64,000 nucleotides of DNA from Pomphorhynchus laevis (Eukaryota; Acanthocephala; Palaeacanthocephala; Echinorhynchida; Pomphorhynchidae), in contig WNNJ02002209.1 in the NCBI GenBank assembly GCA_012934845.2, forward strand, positions 1 through 64,000, in the 5' to 3' direction. The notes under the pieces are model-generated. The model was given only the letters and a program-made list of their open reading frames with translations, was not told the origin of the DNA and searched no databases. The translations under genes were made by a program, and so were the position numbers. Shown one piece after another: positions 1 through 11,139 of this stretch. Position 1 is the first letter of the stretch; each line of letters begins with the position of its first letter.

Positions 1-130
1 AATTGTTATATATTAATGATTAATATATAATTATTAATCATTAATATATTATGATTATTAATTATTATATATTAATTATTATTATAATATATAATTATTA
101 TATATTAATGTATAATTAATTAATGCGTAA
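1..130. repeat. AT-only low-complexity tract
   Basis: Almost pure A/T made of TTAATTA/TATTAAT words. No coding signal. Probably intergenic or intronic filler at the window edge. Confidence 0.7.
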
Positions 131-237
131 TTAATTGGCATCATTAATTTGTTTGAAAAACAAAAAACTGAAATGCAATTATTTTATGAATTTTGTTGAA
201 TTAAATAATTTTATTTAAATAAAAAAGAATAAATAAT

Positions 238-369
238 TTAGGTCGAAAAGTTATCATGGCATACATACTCCTTCAGTTCTAATCGAGCATTTTTAAGGTA
301 GGACATATCACGACCATCAATCGATTGCATTTCGCTTTTATAAAAGAAAAGTTTTGCATTGCTAATGTC
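238..369 (-). CDS. possible further exon of the TSR1-like gene
   Basis: The minus strand is open here and contains the stretch EMQSIDGRDM followed by ARLELKEY. TSR1 proteins at this point of the chain have a segment around MFPDEIDTP followed by R-x-R-F-x-K-Y, so the match is suggestive only. A GTATGC that could be a donor lies just after ELKEY. I could not find an acceptor in phase with the preceding exon (470-592), so either the boundaries are wrong or this is not an exon. A ten-base AG/GT-flanked piece at 383-392 was also considered and not accepted. Confidence 0.28.
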   Translation of the reverse strand, partial: DISNAKLFFYKSEMQSIDGRDMSYLKNARLELKEYVCHDNFST

Positions 370-469
370 GGCTATTGCTTACCTCTCGTCGTCTGTATTA
401 TTAAAAATGACATTCTATTCTCAAAATAAATAAAAATAAATTACATAAATAAAGAAAAATTAAATATAC

Positions 470-3400
470 ATCAGCAAAGGTGACTTGGCGTTTGAGTTTA
501 GTGGAATCGGTCGAAAAAGCGGATTCACTTCGATTGTCATCAATGGTCATAGGTAAATCCTCATCGTCTATATCATCTTCATCAACACAAGACTAAATTA
601 AGAACAACTCAAGTCCAAGACAATTATGCTGAAAATTGTTAAAGTGAGTTGTTTTTTAATATCAAAATTAATATATAATAAAAAAAACATTAATAAAACC
701 TCTCATTAATAAAGAGACGGTATATAATGTTAGAAAATAAAAGTATAATAAAATCAACACCATAACATTTAAAAAATTTTTGAAATAAATTAAATTGCAG
801 CTTAATACCAAACTTTTATCATCAACATTTTATAGTTTTCATTGATAAAATCACAATTTTAAAATTTACATTTCACAATGCGGCACGATAACTATAGAAT
901 TGTGTTCAGAGATATATGGCTAAGAATCACTAGAATAAGAAAATATAATTGTGTTAAAAGATACATAATTAATGCATAAGTTGTTAAATAACTTCCTTAA
1001 GTCATTTCTACATTAATAACTTAAAAATAAAAATGTACATAATCACTTAAGCAACTTACCCCGACAGAAGCATCAACTATAGAGCTACTTTCATCTTCTT
1101 CTAGAGGATACTGTAGCCATGTTGCCTGGTAGTCAGAGGTACCTTCGGGTACAAAAACATGCTCGATGGATGACGAATCATTAAACACGACAGATTTTTT
1201 AATTGGTTCGGGTGCATTTGGTGGTTCGTAGCTCGGGAGCTTAACTTGCTCGTTCACATCAGGAAATATCACAGAACCCACTTCCTAGAAATTAATCAAA
1301 AATAATTGTCAATAATTATTGTAACCAATTTGTTTCTATAATGTTTTAAGGAAAATTTTATTTTTTAAGATACAGAATAGAAAAATTAAATGTTTATACA
1401 AGTTTTCGTCACATTAGACGATTGGTTGCAGATCTTGCACCTCGTGTGCACCGTGAAGCCATCCTGCAAAGGCCGATACTCATCTTCAAACGAAGCTTCG
1501 CTATTTGTGTTTGGTATGATGTATTTTTTTTCTGAGCTAGAAAAAAGTTACCTTCAATGAGAATAACTCTCTTAAGATATTTGCTCCTTTTTCTATTGGT
1601 GTGGAACTCAAAGCATGGGTCAGTAGATTTTGCCATGTTTGATGGTGCGAACGCGTTGAAAACGCATACATCTAGGAAAGTACGCATCGATCTGTCACCA
1701 TACAACCCTGAACATAAGATATCTAGCCTTGAATCGTCATCATGAGTTGTCGTAACATTCTGGAAATGTACACTGCGATTGACAGTACTCAAGATAGGTT
1801 CAGTTTTAACGTTCAGACATATCTCTGTCAATTGACGTGCCAGAATATGACGAATATAATGATAATAATTATTATTTGCATTTAATTAAAATTATGGTAG
1901 TTGACAAAATTCACGAAATATCAACTAATGAAATTGAAAATAATATCAAAATATTAAACAAATTCTTGTTTTTAACATTTTAGCTATCTAGGGTATAATA
2001 AGTAAATGTTGCAATTTAAACGTGTAATTTTCAATTCGATCGTGTAATTTTAAAGTTTAAGTTTAACTTAATACCGGCAATTAAATGAAATATTTAAATA
2101 AACTTGCTTAAATAAGGACTTTAATATTTTAGTGCAATGACAAAATGGTTTTATTAATTGTTTTTTTTATTAAATACGATTCAGGCATTCAGACAAAGAC
2201 TCTAATATTTGCTACACTTATAACAATCATCATTTGGTCGGCTTCATCAATTATCCTCGTGTGAATTCTTTAATCCTAGATGCATCACTGTACACTACAA
2301 TCAGCGTAGGTGGACCTCATCAGCAGTGAGCCTACGCCTACCTTTCGTGTTTCGGCCCTTTAATGATCTGCTGAAATTTTCCTCTGCTGCCTTTCTGTAA
2401 AAGCAAACGATACAGTTTGTAAGGAAAACATTTCCACTTGTGCAAACTGTACGTTGTTTCCGTCTTTTGTAACAAAAAGACGGAGATAGCACTACAGTTG
2501 CCGGAAACAACCGACAATCTGTCTTTTGAATTTTCTTGACAGGAAACCGGAATCTGCCAGGTTAATAGAATGAATAATTGCATACACGAGCGAGTATCAT
2601 CATTTGGTCGGCTTCATAAATTATCCTCATGTGAATTCTTTAATCCTAGATGCAGCACTGTACACTACAATCAGCGTAGGTGAACCTCATCAGCAGTGAG
2701 CCTACGCCTACCTTTCGTGTTTCGGTCCTTTAATGATCTGCTGAAATTTTCCTCTGCTGCCTTTCTGTAAAAACAAACGATACAGTTTGTAAGGAAAACA
2801 TTTCCACTTGTGCAAACTGTAAGTTGTTTCCGTCTTTTGTAACAAAAAGACGGAGATAGCACTACAGTTGCCGGAAACAACCGACAATGTGTCTTTTGAA
2901 TTTTCTTGACAGGAAACCGGAATCTGCCAGGTAAATAGACTAATCTGCCAGGTAAATAACGCTATTTCGACAAAGTAGTGTTAATTTCTAGTGTTAATTT
3001 TTTCACAAAGTTTAGATAACGCTGGCAATACAAAAGCAGCTTCCAAGTAAATATACAACAAATAAGATAAAAACATCTTCAATTGTACATTTTATATATT
3101 TTCAATTTTAATCGGCGAAAATAGCACATTACAACCTGTCTTTTGTTCATTTTGTTCTATAATTGATAAATAAATGGCTGCTCAATTATATATTTATTAT
3201 ACAATTTGGTAATGAAATAATAGGGTTTTTGATAAATGTCGACACTTTTACAATCAATCTGGCACATTCGTAATGATTTTAGAGAAGCAGGTAGAAAGTC
3301 TAGACCTCAGCTCATTTTAGTATTTTCATTCTCCTTTAATCACCAGATTTTCCATAGCGAAATTAATTTTTTAATAGCATTATGGAAAGAAGCGTAGACT

Positions 3401-6400
3401 GGCAATTAAAGAATTTTAATGTCCATGTTAGCTATTAAGCAATGCAAACCATGTTAGCTATTAAGGTAAGGATACATTATCGTATTGTTCGTAAAAAAGA
3501 TCAGATCAAGAATATTTCTTGGACATATTTGCCTTTTAATTCAGTTAACGCGCAAAATTATTTACCATTAATTGCCTTTTAATAAAATTTATGAAAAATC
3601 ACATCATTTCGTAAGTAGTCACAGACATATTTCTATACAGCCATTAAAAACGAATAAGTTCAAAATTTTGATCTTCCTCTCTGGGGCAAATCCAACCTAA
3701 TCAAGAAACACAATGTATTAACTCTCTCCTTGCATTAGTCTCCCGTTAATAAAATGCATTTGCATACTCAAGATCGAGCTTCTTCTTTCAGGAAAAGTAA
3801 CTAAGCTTTTAAGCTGTAATGCAACTGCTTGAAAACTTCATGACTTAATATTAATATCAATGTAAAATATAATTTTAATTTTGTAATCTTCACATTATCT
3901 TGTTATCACCAGGTGTTTCTACGGGGAAAATAATTGACAATGGAATATTATGAGTTTCCAACTTTGAGTATCACAATCGTTTGGGCCTGATAACAACGGC
4001 AAATTCAAACTAATCACAGAACAATGTTTTCTCTCCTTTTATTAGTATTAAGTTCATAAAATGCATTTGCACACTCGATGTGCTTTTAGATTGTCGAGGT
4101 GCTTCTTCGTTCAGGAAAAGTCATTAAGCTTTTTAAGCCTTAATAAAACTGCTTTAAAATACGATCAATAGTACATAAAGATACATTGAGTGAGAAGTCA
4201 TCTCGCACCTTTTCACTCAATTGTTTGATGTAAGAAACGCGTTGTTGTCTACCAAAGAATTGTTGTCTACCCAATTTAGCGGAGAGGCCTATTTATTAAA
4301 GACCGCAAATAGTCTTAAATCCATTATAGTAAATCATATAATATTACGCACAATTATATACAATTCTATAATTATAATTACATTATAAATTATATAATCT
4401 AATATAATTAATCTTAAATTTTACTCTTTTATTATATTTACTCTTTTTTATTAGATTATATGGTATCAATTTTATCTATATGTGAAAATTAAAATAACAT
4501 AAAAAATTAAAATTTATTAAATTAAATTAAAATTTATTAACTAAAAGAATAGTTAAACATCTCGCAAAGCACATACACCATCAATAGGCTTGATAAGTTC
4601 GATTTGCTTTATTTGACATGAGCCGACACCAGGAATGTACATTAGACCATTAATAGATAACTGATTACCTCTCACAATCCCGGTGATAGAAAGCTACGAA
4701 ATAATAATTATACAAAACTATTCAAAAACAACTTACCTCGTTGTCTAATAAATTTAAATGGCACTGTTCACTAACAATATATGGTCGTCCTTCTCTAGCT
4801 GGCATATGCACTGGTTTATTCTGACAAATTCTTTGCAAAAGTGAAAATACATCATTAGGGTTGTCGAATGAACATATATTGCATTTAGACAAGCTAAAGG
4901 AAAAAAGACAAATTTGCTTATTAACGTATAAAGAGTGATTCAGTAGCTAACTTTAATTGAAATTATTTCAATTTTTTGAATACAATTATAAACCTTAAAC
5001 AAGCATTCATATTGGAGTATTAAAAATACTCAATTATAAAATAATTATAAATCCCATTTATAAAATGCAATTCTATATATTGCAACACATGCAATATTTC
5101 AATTCGTAAATATTATATATTTGAATACAATTATAAACCTTAAACAAGCATTTCTATTAGAGTATTAAAAATACTCAATTTTAAAATAATTATAAATCCC
5201 ATTGATAAAATACAATTCTCTATATTGCAACACATGCAATATTTCAATTCGTAATAAATAATAATGTTATATCTTATGGATATAGATATTATGTTAACCT
5301 TTATGGTATATAAACACTTAAATCCACTGACATGTTATATTATATATTGTAATATATAATTATATATTATATTATAATATGATATAATATTATTAATAAT
5401 TATAAAAAGGACAATGTCCTAAGAAATGCTTATAAATAGTAGGTAAAATATTGGGAGAATTAATTCTTTTTCCTTTGCTTCAATGCTGGATAGGGCCTCT
5501 ATTCTCAATAATTTATACAATCACCAGTGAATATACTAATATAATAATTTTACTTTCAACAAAAATATAACTTCTAATTTTATATATCGAATTATATAGC
5601 ATTAAATGTGTGTTCATTAGCATCATAAAAAATAACTTACTAATAAAAATTCAGAAACATGATTAAACAGGTTTAATTATTAATTAAAATCAATTTTAGC
5701 GTAATACACAACTCGGAAGAAAAAATTTAATTTTAAAAATAAATAAAAATGTTTTATTTATAAAAAACGCCTAACAAAATACGCCTATTGGCCGCAGGTC
5801 CGATTTGTTAGGACCGTAAATGCGTATTTTTCAAGACACATTTGAAATTTACTTATTTGAAATCTGTCAGAAATCAAAAACTCGCAAACATATGATGATG
5901 CACTTCTAACACAAGTAAATTCGATATTGAAATAGATTGAAATTTTAATTCGCATGTTTTTAAATTTCGATTTACCATGGCTTAAAAATACTCGATAAAT
6001 GTTGATGTTGTTGACGTCGTTGTGCAGGAGACAAATCTCTTAATCCCTATATTATATGTAATAGATAAAAGTAATAAATTGATTAAATAATAACCTGAAT
6101 AAGAACGTAACACTTCTGAACGCAATTCAGAGTTATTAACTCCATTAACTTTTCATTGATATCATCGATGGAATCATTAGCATTACATACAATAAGAACA
6201 GATTCGGAAACCTTAAATTACTTGTGAACCAAATGAATAGATAAAACAATTCAATTTATTTATTAATCTAGAAACACGTATATTAAGTAGGGATGATATT
6301 AATTTTATTGCATCTTTTGGACCTAACAAAAGCACATGAACCAATTGTGTAAATCAAGCCAGGTAAACTATTACGGAAGTTGATAGAATAAAGACATTCC

Positions 6401-9400
6401 ATTATACACCAATATTTTATAAAAAAAATATTATATGAAAAATATTTAGACTAATAGTTTCGGATAAATTTATTAAAGATTTAAATACTAAATTGTTAAA
6501 TACTTTAAAAAATTGTAATTACCACTTTGATTTTACTCTTATAAAAACATAAGAACAAATTTATAAAAATAAAAAAATAAAATAGTAAAAATTATCAAAT
6601 TCGTAATTGCTTACCTTAATAGCATCAATGCAAGGCAAGGAAACATCTGCATTAGGAACAAGAATTTGAAACGTATTTCGAATTTTAGGAATTCTTAAAG
6701 TTTAATTAAAATTAGAATATTATATGCACACTAATTAAAAAAAGAACTTATTTTACTAAACAATCCTTAGTTTGTCAAAAATTTAACTTTTATAGAACAT
6801 TCCTTTGTGAAAGTAATAAACTGTCATATAAAATTCACAGTTACTTTAAAATAAGTAATTAATTATTAATTAATTATTAATTAATAATATTAATTAATAA
6901 TTAATATTAATTATTAATTATTTAATTATTTTTTTAAAATAATTATAAAAAAATCCAATAACTTGAGTGACAGAATTGTATCAGCAAATTCTAATATACA
7001 TTTTTCTAGCTACTGCATTATTGAAAACGATAAATACAATTTTTTAATCTTGAGAATAAAATTTATTCTCAACAAATAAATTAATAATCATAAATCATGA
7101 ATAAATGCTTATTTGTTCTTTTTGCTGTTCAAAATTATTAAAATTATAAAAATTATAATAAAAATTTAAATTAAATTAAAAATATATTAATGTTTTATTG
7201 ACACTGAGAATCTTTTTGTAAATATGAATAAATGCTTATTTATAAATTATACATTTGTTAATTTGAAAATTAATTTAAAAATAAATTAATAATTTAATTA
7301 ATAATTTAATTAATAAATTATTAATTATTAATTAATTAATAAATTAATTAATAATTTATTAATATAAATTATTTTATACATTTGTTAATATGAAATTTGT
7401 ATTTATATTAAATTTGTATTAATTTATTATTTATTCGTGAATGCTAGTTATAATGTTTATTTATAAAATTTAAAATGAATATTTTAAAGTGACAGCAATT
7501 GCTATTTTAAGAAAACGCTGAAGGTTGGAAAGAATAAAATTTTACAAATCAGGTAGGCTAAAAAATATTTCTCACTTAAGTTGATACGAACATCCATTTG
7601 TACCAACAGTAGACATAGGATAATGTTCCTGCAAGAAATTTATAGCCAACTCGCTTGGACATCGATTGCTAATTCCAAACAATGTCTAAATTATAGTAAA
7701 TCAAATAAATGCGAAACTTTATAGAATAATCTTTACAATCAGAATTCAGAATTTAGGGAAAAGTATAAAGATGATAATAATGATCAGCGACAATGCCCGA
7801 TGGAATTAGATATCCAAATTAGGCAAAATGAAATTTAATGCATAGCATAATTAGATTAAATTATATGATTTAAACAAATGATAAATTAAAGATTCTAATA
7901 TCGATCAAATTCATTTTAAAAAATTATTAAAGTTTCTTGTAATCAAATTGAAGCTTGGCAAAATGATAGCTATTTCTACTAGTCCTATCTGTATTTTTAA
8001 GAGGTAATTTACCTGAAATTACAAATAGACATGTAGCTAGTGTATATTGCTTTATAACACTTAAAAAATGTATTTATATTTATGTATTCTTATTTTATAC
8101 AGATTTTATCAAAACTATACGTGAGTACTTGGCTGCGCAAAATACAGTAGGGTCAGGAAGATTAATCTTAAAAAGGAAGATAATGATTTTTCCATAAAGC
8201 ATATCTTTTTGATAGCGAAATATTACAAATAACCACAATTCATTCACATACTACATCATTAAAATATTTCACAAGTAATTCCTGCGTTTATCAAATACCT
8301 TGTTTTAATTGTTATAAAATATTAACAAGAGCGAAATAAGCAGATATTAAATTGTAATCAATTGGATGATCTCACAAATAAGCAAATCTCAAATGTGCCT
8401 TTCTTAAGATTGAATTAGGCTTAACAATTAAGATTGAATTAGGCTTAACAATCGCTAGCAATTTTACGAGACTAACAACGGCATTGACTGAGACAATAGA
8501 ATGATTTTATCGCTAATGAGCGACAATTCTAAGAAAATACCAAAGTCGATTTTATTAAGGCATTAAAAATTTGATTATTAGCATTCAATATAGTGAATTT
8601 TATACTACAACAAAATCATCACTAGTCACATTATTGAAATTTTATCATTTATGTTAGATGTGATAAATTGAATTCTTTCTATATTTTTCTTTCAAGTTCA
8701 TCTTTTAGTTTCTCACAACAAACTAACAAAAAATTAAAAAAAAATCTGCTATAAAAATTTAGAAGTTCAAAAGTAAGCTTTCTAAATGTATATACAGTGT
8801 ATGGCACACTAAAAATAAAGATAAATTATTAAAAATAATTATTTAAAATTATTTAATTTAATTATAAATTATTTAATTATAAATATATTTTTAACAATTA
8901 TCGAAAATAAATTATATTTTCGTATATCTATAAATAAAAATAATAATTAAAAATATAAAATAATATAAAATAATAATTAAAAATAATATATTAATTTACT
9001 GGTAAATTAATATTTTTATTTAAATATTAATTACTTTCAATTGATAAATATTATTTAAAAAGGATATAAATATTATTTAATCATTGAAATCCGATATATT
9101 TGTACACCAACAAATTCGATACTTCGCTTTCGAAAAATGCGGCAGAAGTTCCATCACATATAGGTTTATCAGAGCATTGATTATCTGAATTAATGCTTAT
9201 AATGGATGATATTTAACTTAAAAAGCTCTACATCAGCAATAAAATTTGTTTTATATTTTATTAATGCTACATCGTGAATATTTTTATGATTAATATTTGT
9301 CACATTTGATTATATAGAAATATTTTTTTAATATATAAAAAATATATCTTTATAAAAAATATATAAATTTATACAAAATATATAAATTCCTTTTATAGAA

Positions 9401-9737
9401 ATATTATTTATTTCTATAAAAAATATAACTTTTATTTCTATAAAATTCCTATTTCATTAAATTTCAGCAAATTGCCGATCGTAAGAAAATTATATTTTCG
9501 GTGATTAAGTAAATGGAGTTGTTGCTGAACTATAAAAGTAATTAAATAAAATATCAGATATAAAAAATAAACGATTTTAGCATACCAGAATAATAGGTAT
9601 ATCGGCCAATATCGAAAACCTTTTGTGATCCTTTAAAAAGCTCTGCTTTGCCTTCTGTTTATCTTTGTTTTTAACTCGTCGACAACTTTTACGCAGTCGT
9701 TGAGCTTTTTTGCAACTTGGTCGTGCAACTCGTTTTG
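470..9737 (-). CDS. divergent TSR1-like ribosome biogenesis protein, nine exons, partial
   Basis: TSR1 is a GTPase-like, catalytically inert factor that acts in maturation of the 40S ribosomal subunit. Exons, in order of transcription: 9737-9586, 7685-7576, 6693-6615, 6211-6095, 6046-5976, 4893-4737, 4693-4577, 1284-1060, 592-470. Each is bounded by AG and GT (GTAAGT, GTATGT, GTAAGC, GTGAGA, GTAAAT or similar), and all eight junction phases agree, giving about 383 codons. Family landmarks in order: basic N-terminal stretch (KNKDKQKAKQ), an ILADIPIIL strand, the SESVLIVCN strand, GLRDLSPAQRR, EGRPYIVSEQ, the signature LSITGIVRG...MYIPGVG, then VPEGTSDYQATW and an acidic tail. TSR1 proteins have VPKGxSxYQAxW and LTGYxRGxxLxVNxLxHIxG at these places. 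The first coding exon is not found and the C-terminal half lies beyond position 1. Sequence is far more diverged than typical TSR1, so it may be a paralogue. No in-frame stop was seen in the exons. Confidence 0.78.
1409..1831 (-). mobile_element. fragment of RT-associated nuclease-like domain, inside an intron
   Basis: The frame begins LTEICLNVKTEPIL and continues with LDIL...YGDRSMRTFLDVCVFNAFAPSN. This string recurs at 36725-37027 (LTEVCQNVQIEPVL ... LDI...GDRTLRTIIDVCVFSAFAPSN). From memory, the pattern LTE-C-x-V-x-x-EP-x-L, LDI, DVxVFxPxAPS belongs to the C-terminal part of a reverse-transcriptase family common in invertebrate genomes; the acidic residues and strand pattern would suit a PD-(D/E)xK-type nuclease, which is inference. 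It lies in the 3.3-kb intron between the 4577-4693 and 1060-1284 exons, on the same strand, so it is an intronic insertion rather than part of the host gene. Confidence 0.6.
2226..2965. repeat. 370-bp tandem duplication with internal hairpins
   Basis: Two copies (about 2226-2580 and 2596-2950) start with CATCATTTGGTCGGCTTCAT and are offset by exactly 370 bp, differing at only a handful of positions. Each contains a hairpin with 9-bp arms CCGTCTTTT/AAAAGACGG (2460-2468 and 2475-2483 in copy one) and an ACAGTTTG/CAAACTGT pair. The short frames on the minus strand in both copies are by-products of the duplication. It sits in the large intron of the TSR1-like gene. It is locally richer in GC than the surrounding intron, which suggests a transposon-derived unit. 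Confidence 0.85.
3684..4160. repeat. old imperfect direct repeat, about 310-bp period
   Basis: Segments 3684-3840 and 3996-4160 share ordered words: GGCAAAT...CAA...CTAATCA, ACTCTCTCC/TTCTCTCC, ATAAAATGCATTTGCA, CTTCTT-TTCAGGAAAAGT, TAAGCTTTTAAGC. Many substitutions and indels separate them, so this is an old duplication or two decayed copies of one repeat. No coding capacity. Confidence 0.55.
4978..5252. repeat. 145-bp tandem duplication in an intron
   Basis: Copies at about 4978-5109 and 5123-5252 share GAATACAATTATAAACCTTA, GAGTATTAAAAATACTCAAT and TATTGCAACACATGCAATAT with few differences. The second shared word is itself nearly palindromic (GAGTATTAAAAATACTC). Lies in the 1.1-kb intron between exons 5976-6046 and 4737-4893. 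Confidence 0.8.
6840..9090. repeat. AT-rich low-complexity intronic sequence
   Basis: Apart from the exon at 7576-7685, this stretch is intronic. TTAATTA-type simple sequence dominates 6850-6940, 7240-7400 and 8810-9090. A 24-bp unit beginning AAGATTGAATTAGGC is duplicated in tandem at 8406 and 8430. No RNA gene or open frame is supportable. Confidence 0.6.
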
Positions 9738-9972
9738 CTAAATTGTTAAAGTTGTACAAGTTGAAATTGAAGTTATTTGCACAAGTTTAGTTGATGTTAA
9801 ATTGAGATTTTATTTTAATTAAACAAGCGAGTTTGTAATTATTGCGTGCACTTTTAATCAAGCTGAGATTGTAACAATATGAAAGCTTTTTATAAATCTA
9901 AAAAATAATAAAAATGTAATTTAAAAATAAAAATCAATTTTGAAAAAAAAATCAAATACAAAAACTACTGAA

Positions 9973-10569
9973 TTACAGCTGCTTGCTGGCCTTCATTTCC
10001 TCCTCGGCCTGTTTGCGGTTTCTGTCGTGTGGAAGAAGTTTATCGGCGAAGCAACCTTTGCAGTATATTTCTCCATCCTGATCTTTATATGTACCCAAAG
10101 TCAACGTTGTATTGCAAGTTTTACATCTAAAGCACTTTTCGTGCCATTGCGAACTGCACGCACCAATTCTTTCCGCAGCATACACTGTGGTTCCACATCG
10201 TGAGCACTTTTCAATTTCTCCATCAAATTTCGGTCCCATTGTTTCTCGTTCATGCTCAGGAAAATACTCAACATTGTCGATATCGATCTTCGCAGTTGTC
10301 GTACGCGGCTGTTCAATGATCATGATCGTTTGGATAGGTTGCTGGGGCATTATTTGTATGTTAGAAATCGGGCTGGCCTGGATTATTGGCATTGTATCGG
10401 GAATTTGGTGCACTATCTCAGTCATGCATGACACGGGAATTATTTCGTCGTACTCATTCATTGGTGTATGGTTCTTGTTGTTATCTTTGCAAACCGGTAG
10501 TCCCATCACATCACGAGTTCGGCTCGAAGAGGCGTTTCCCGGATTCACATGTTTCCTGGTGTCCACCAT
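9973..10569 (-). CDS. single-LIM-domain protein, CRP/muscle-LIM-like
   Basis: From the first ATG (10569, MVDTRKHVNPG) the frame gives 198 residues. The N-terminal two thirds are low-complexity and rich in I, P, Q and T (MPIIQASPISNIQIMPQQ...). Near the C-terminus is one complete LIM zinc finger: C-x2-C-x17-H-x2-C-x2-C-x2-C-x17-C-x2-C, beginning CSRCGTTVYAAERI and ending EIYCKGC. The VYAAER turn and YCKGC ending resemble cysteine-rich/muscle LIM proteins, which bind actin-associated partners. The protein ends in a charged helix (RNRKQAEEEMKASKQL). No other LIM finger is present. A CAG at 10558-10556 could be an acceptor, so upstream exons may exist; upstream sequence on the same strand is a transposon fragment. 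It lies 235 bp before the first visible exon of the TSR1-like gene, same strand, but is unrelated in function. Confidence 0.72.
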   Translation of the reverse strand: MVDTRKHVNPGNASSSRTRDVMGLPVCKDNNKNHTPMNEYDEIIPVSCMTEIVHQIPDTMPIIQASPISNIQIMPQQPIQTIMIIEQPRTTTAKIDIDNVEYFPEHERETMGPKFDGEIEKCSRCGTTVYAAERIGACSSQWHEKCFRCKTCNTTLTLGTYKDQDGEIYCKGCFADKLLPHDRNRKQAEEEMKASKQL

Positions 10570-10574
10570 CAAAT

Positions 10575-10920
10575 GTCGATATTGGGATCTGGTCAAGTGA
10601 CGCTAGCATTGCTTTGGCGTTGCCTCTCATTATTGCAATAGAGATGCGCTGGTATAAATGCGAGATCGTCACGGCGTATCTGACTCCGCTTGTCCGGCTC
10701 ATGTTATTTGCAACCCGTTTAATGACCCTGTTTCCCTCTTCATTCCATCCACCAAACGACTCCACTAAAGCGGCTGAGAATATATACCCCGCTGCTTCGA
10801 CCCTGCTCTTGTACTTCCGGTCTTTAACATTAGCCGCGTACGATGTAGCGGCGGCGAGCTGTGCGTTAGCAGCTGAGCGACGGTATGCCGTATGTTGGGG
10901 GTGAGTGACTGCCAAGTCGA
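10575..10920 (-). mobile_element. fragment of RT-linked nuclease family, C-terminal part
   Basis: Minus-strand translation gives IDLAVTHPQHTAYRRSAA, NVKDRKYKSRVEAAGYIFSA, LVESFGGWNEEGNRVIKRVA and a Y-x-R-I-S-I-x-x-M-R-x-N-A ending. The order (family residues near a conserved P, then K-Y-x-x-R-V, F-x-x-L-V-x-x-x-x-G-G, then a helical tail with R-x-N-A) matches, from memory, the C-terminal region of invertebrate reverse-transcriptase-linked nuclease proteins, the same family as 1409-1831 and 36715-37764. There is no RT upstream here; the frame instead runs into a perfect palindrome at 10921. Its downstream end meets the LIM gene. Confidence 0.55.
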
Positions 10921-10963
10921 TTGCATGGGGAGGATCCCCATAAAGGGGATCCTCCCCATGCAA
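10921..10963. repeat. perfect palindrome, 19-bp arms, 5-bp spacer
   Basis: TTGCATGGGGAGGATCCCC, spacer ATAAA, then the exact reverse complement. Both arms are GC-rich in an AT-rich setting. Sits exactly at the 5' edge of the nuclease-family fragment, so it may mark an insertion or fold-back breakpoint. Confidence 0.95.
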
Positions 10964-11139
10964 TGTACATTCCCATCAAGATGTACATCTAATTACATCT
11001 TAATATATAATATTATAAAATATTATATACTATATAATAGATCCTAGATGACAGTATTCGACATTTGATTATTATATTATAATAATCAAATGTAATACTA
11101 AATATAAATTTTTAAATATTATTATAATAATCAATACTT

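Noticed and set aside
383-392. Ten-base micro-exon of the TSR1-like gene
   Set aside because: AG and GTAAGC flank it, but the phase does not connect to any convincing next exon.
2301-2880. Repeated 69-codon frame as a gene pair
   Set aside because: The two frames are the same stretch of a tandem duplication, and substitutions do not favour the frame.
9738-9972. First coding exon of the TSR1-like gene
   Set aside because: The frame upstream of the 9737 acceptor is closed by a stop and has no ATG; no TSR1 N-terminal motif (such as H-R-x-G-x-x-K-Q) was seen here.
9940-10904. Plus-strand open frames over the LIM gene
   Set aside because: Shadows of the LIM gene and the nuclease-family fragment; no domain of their own.
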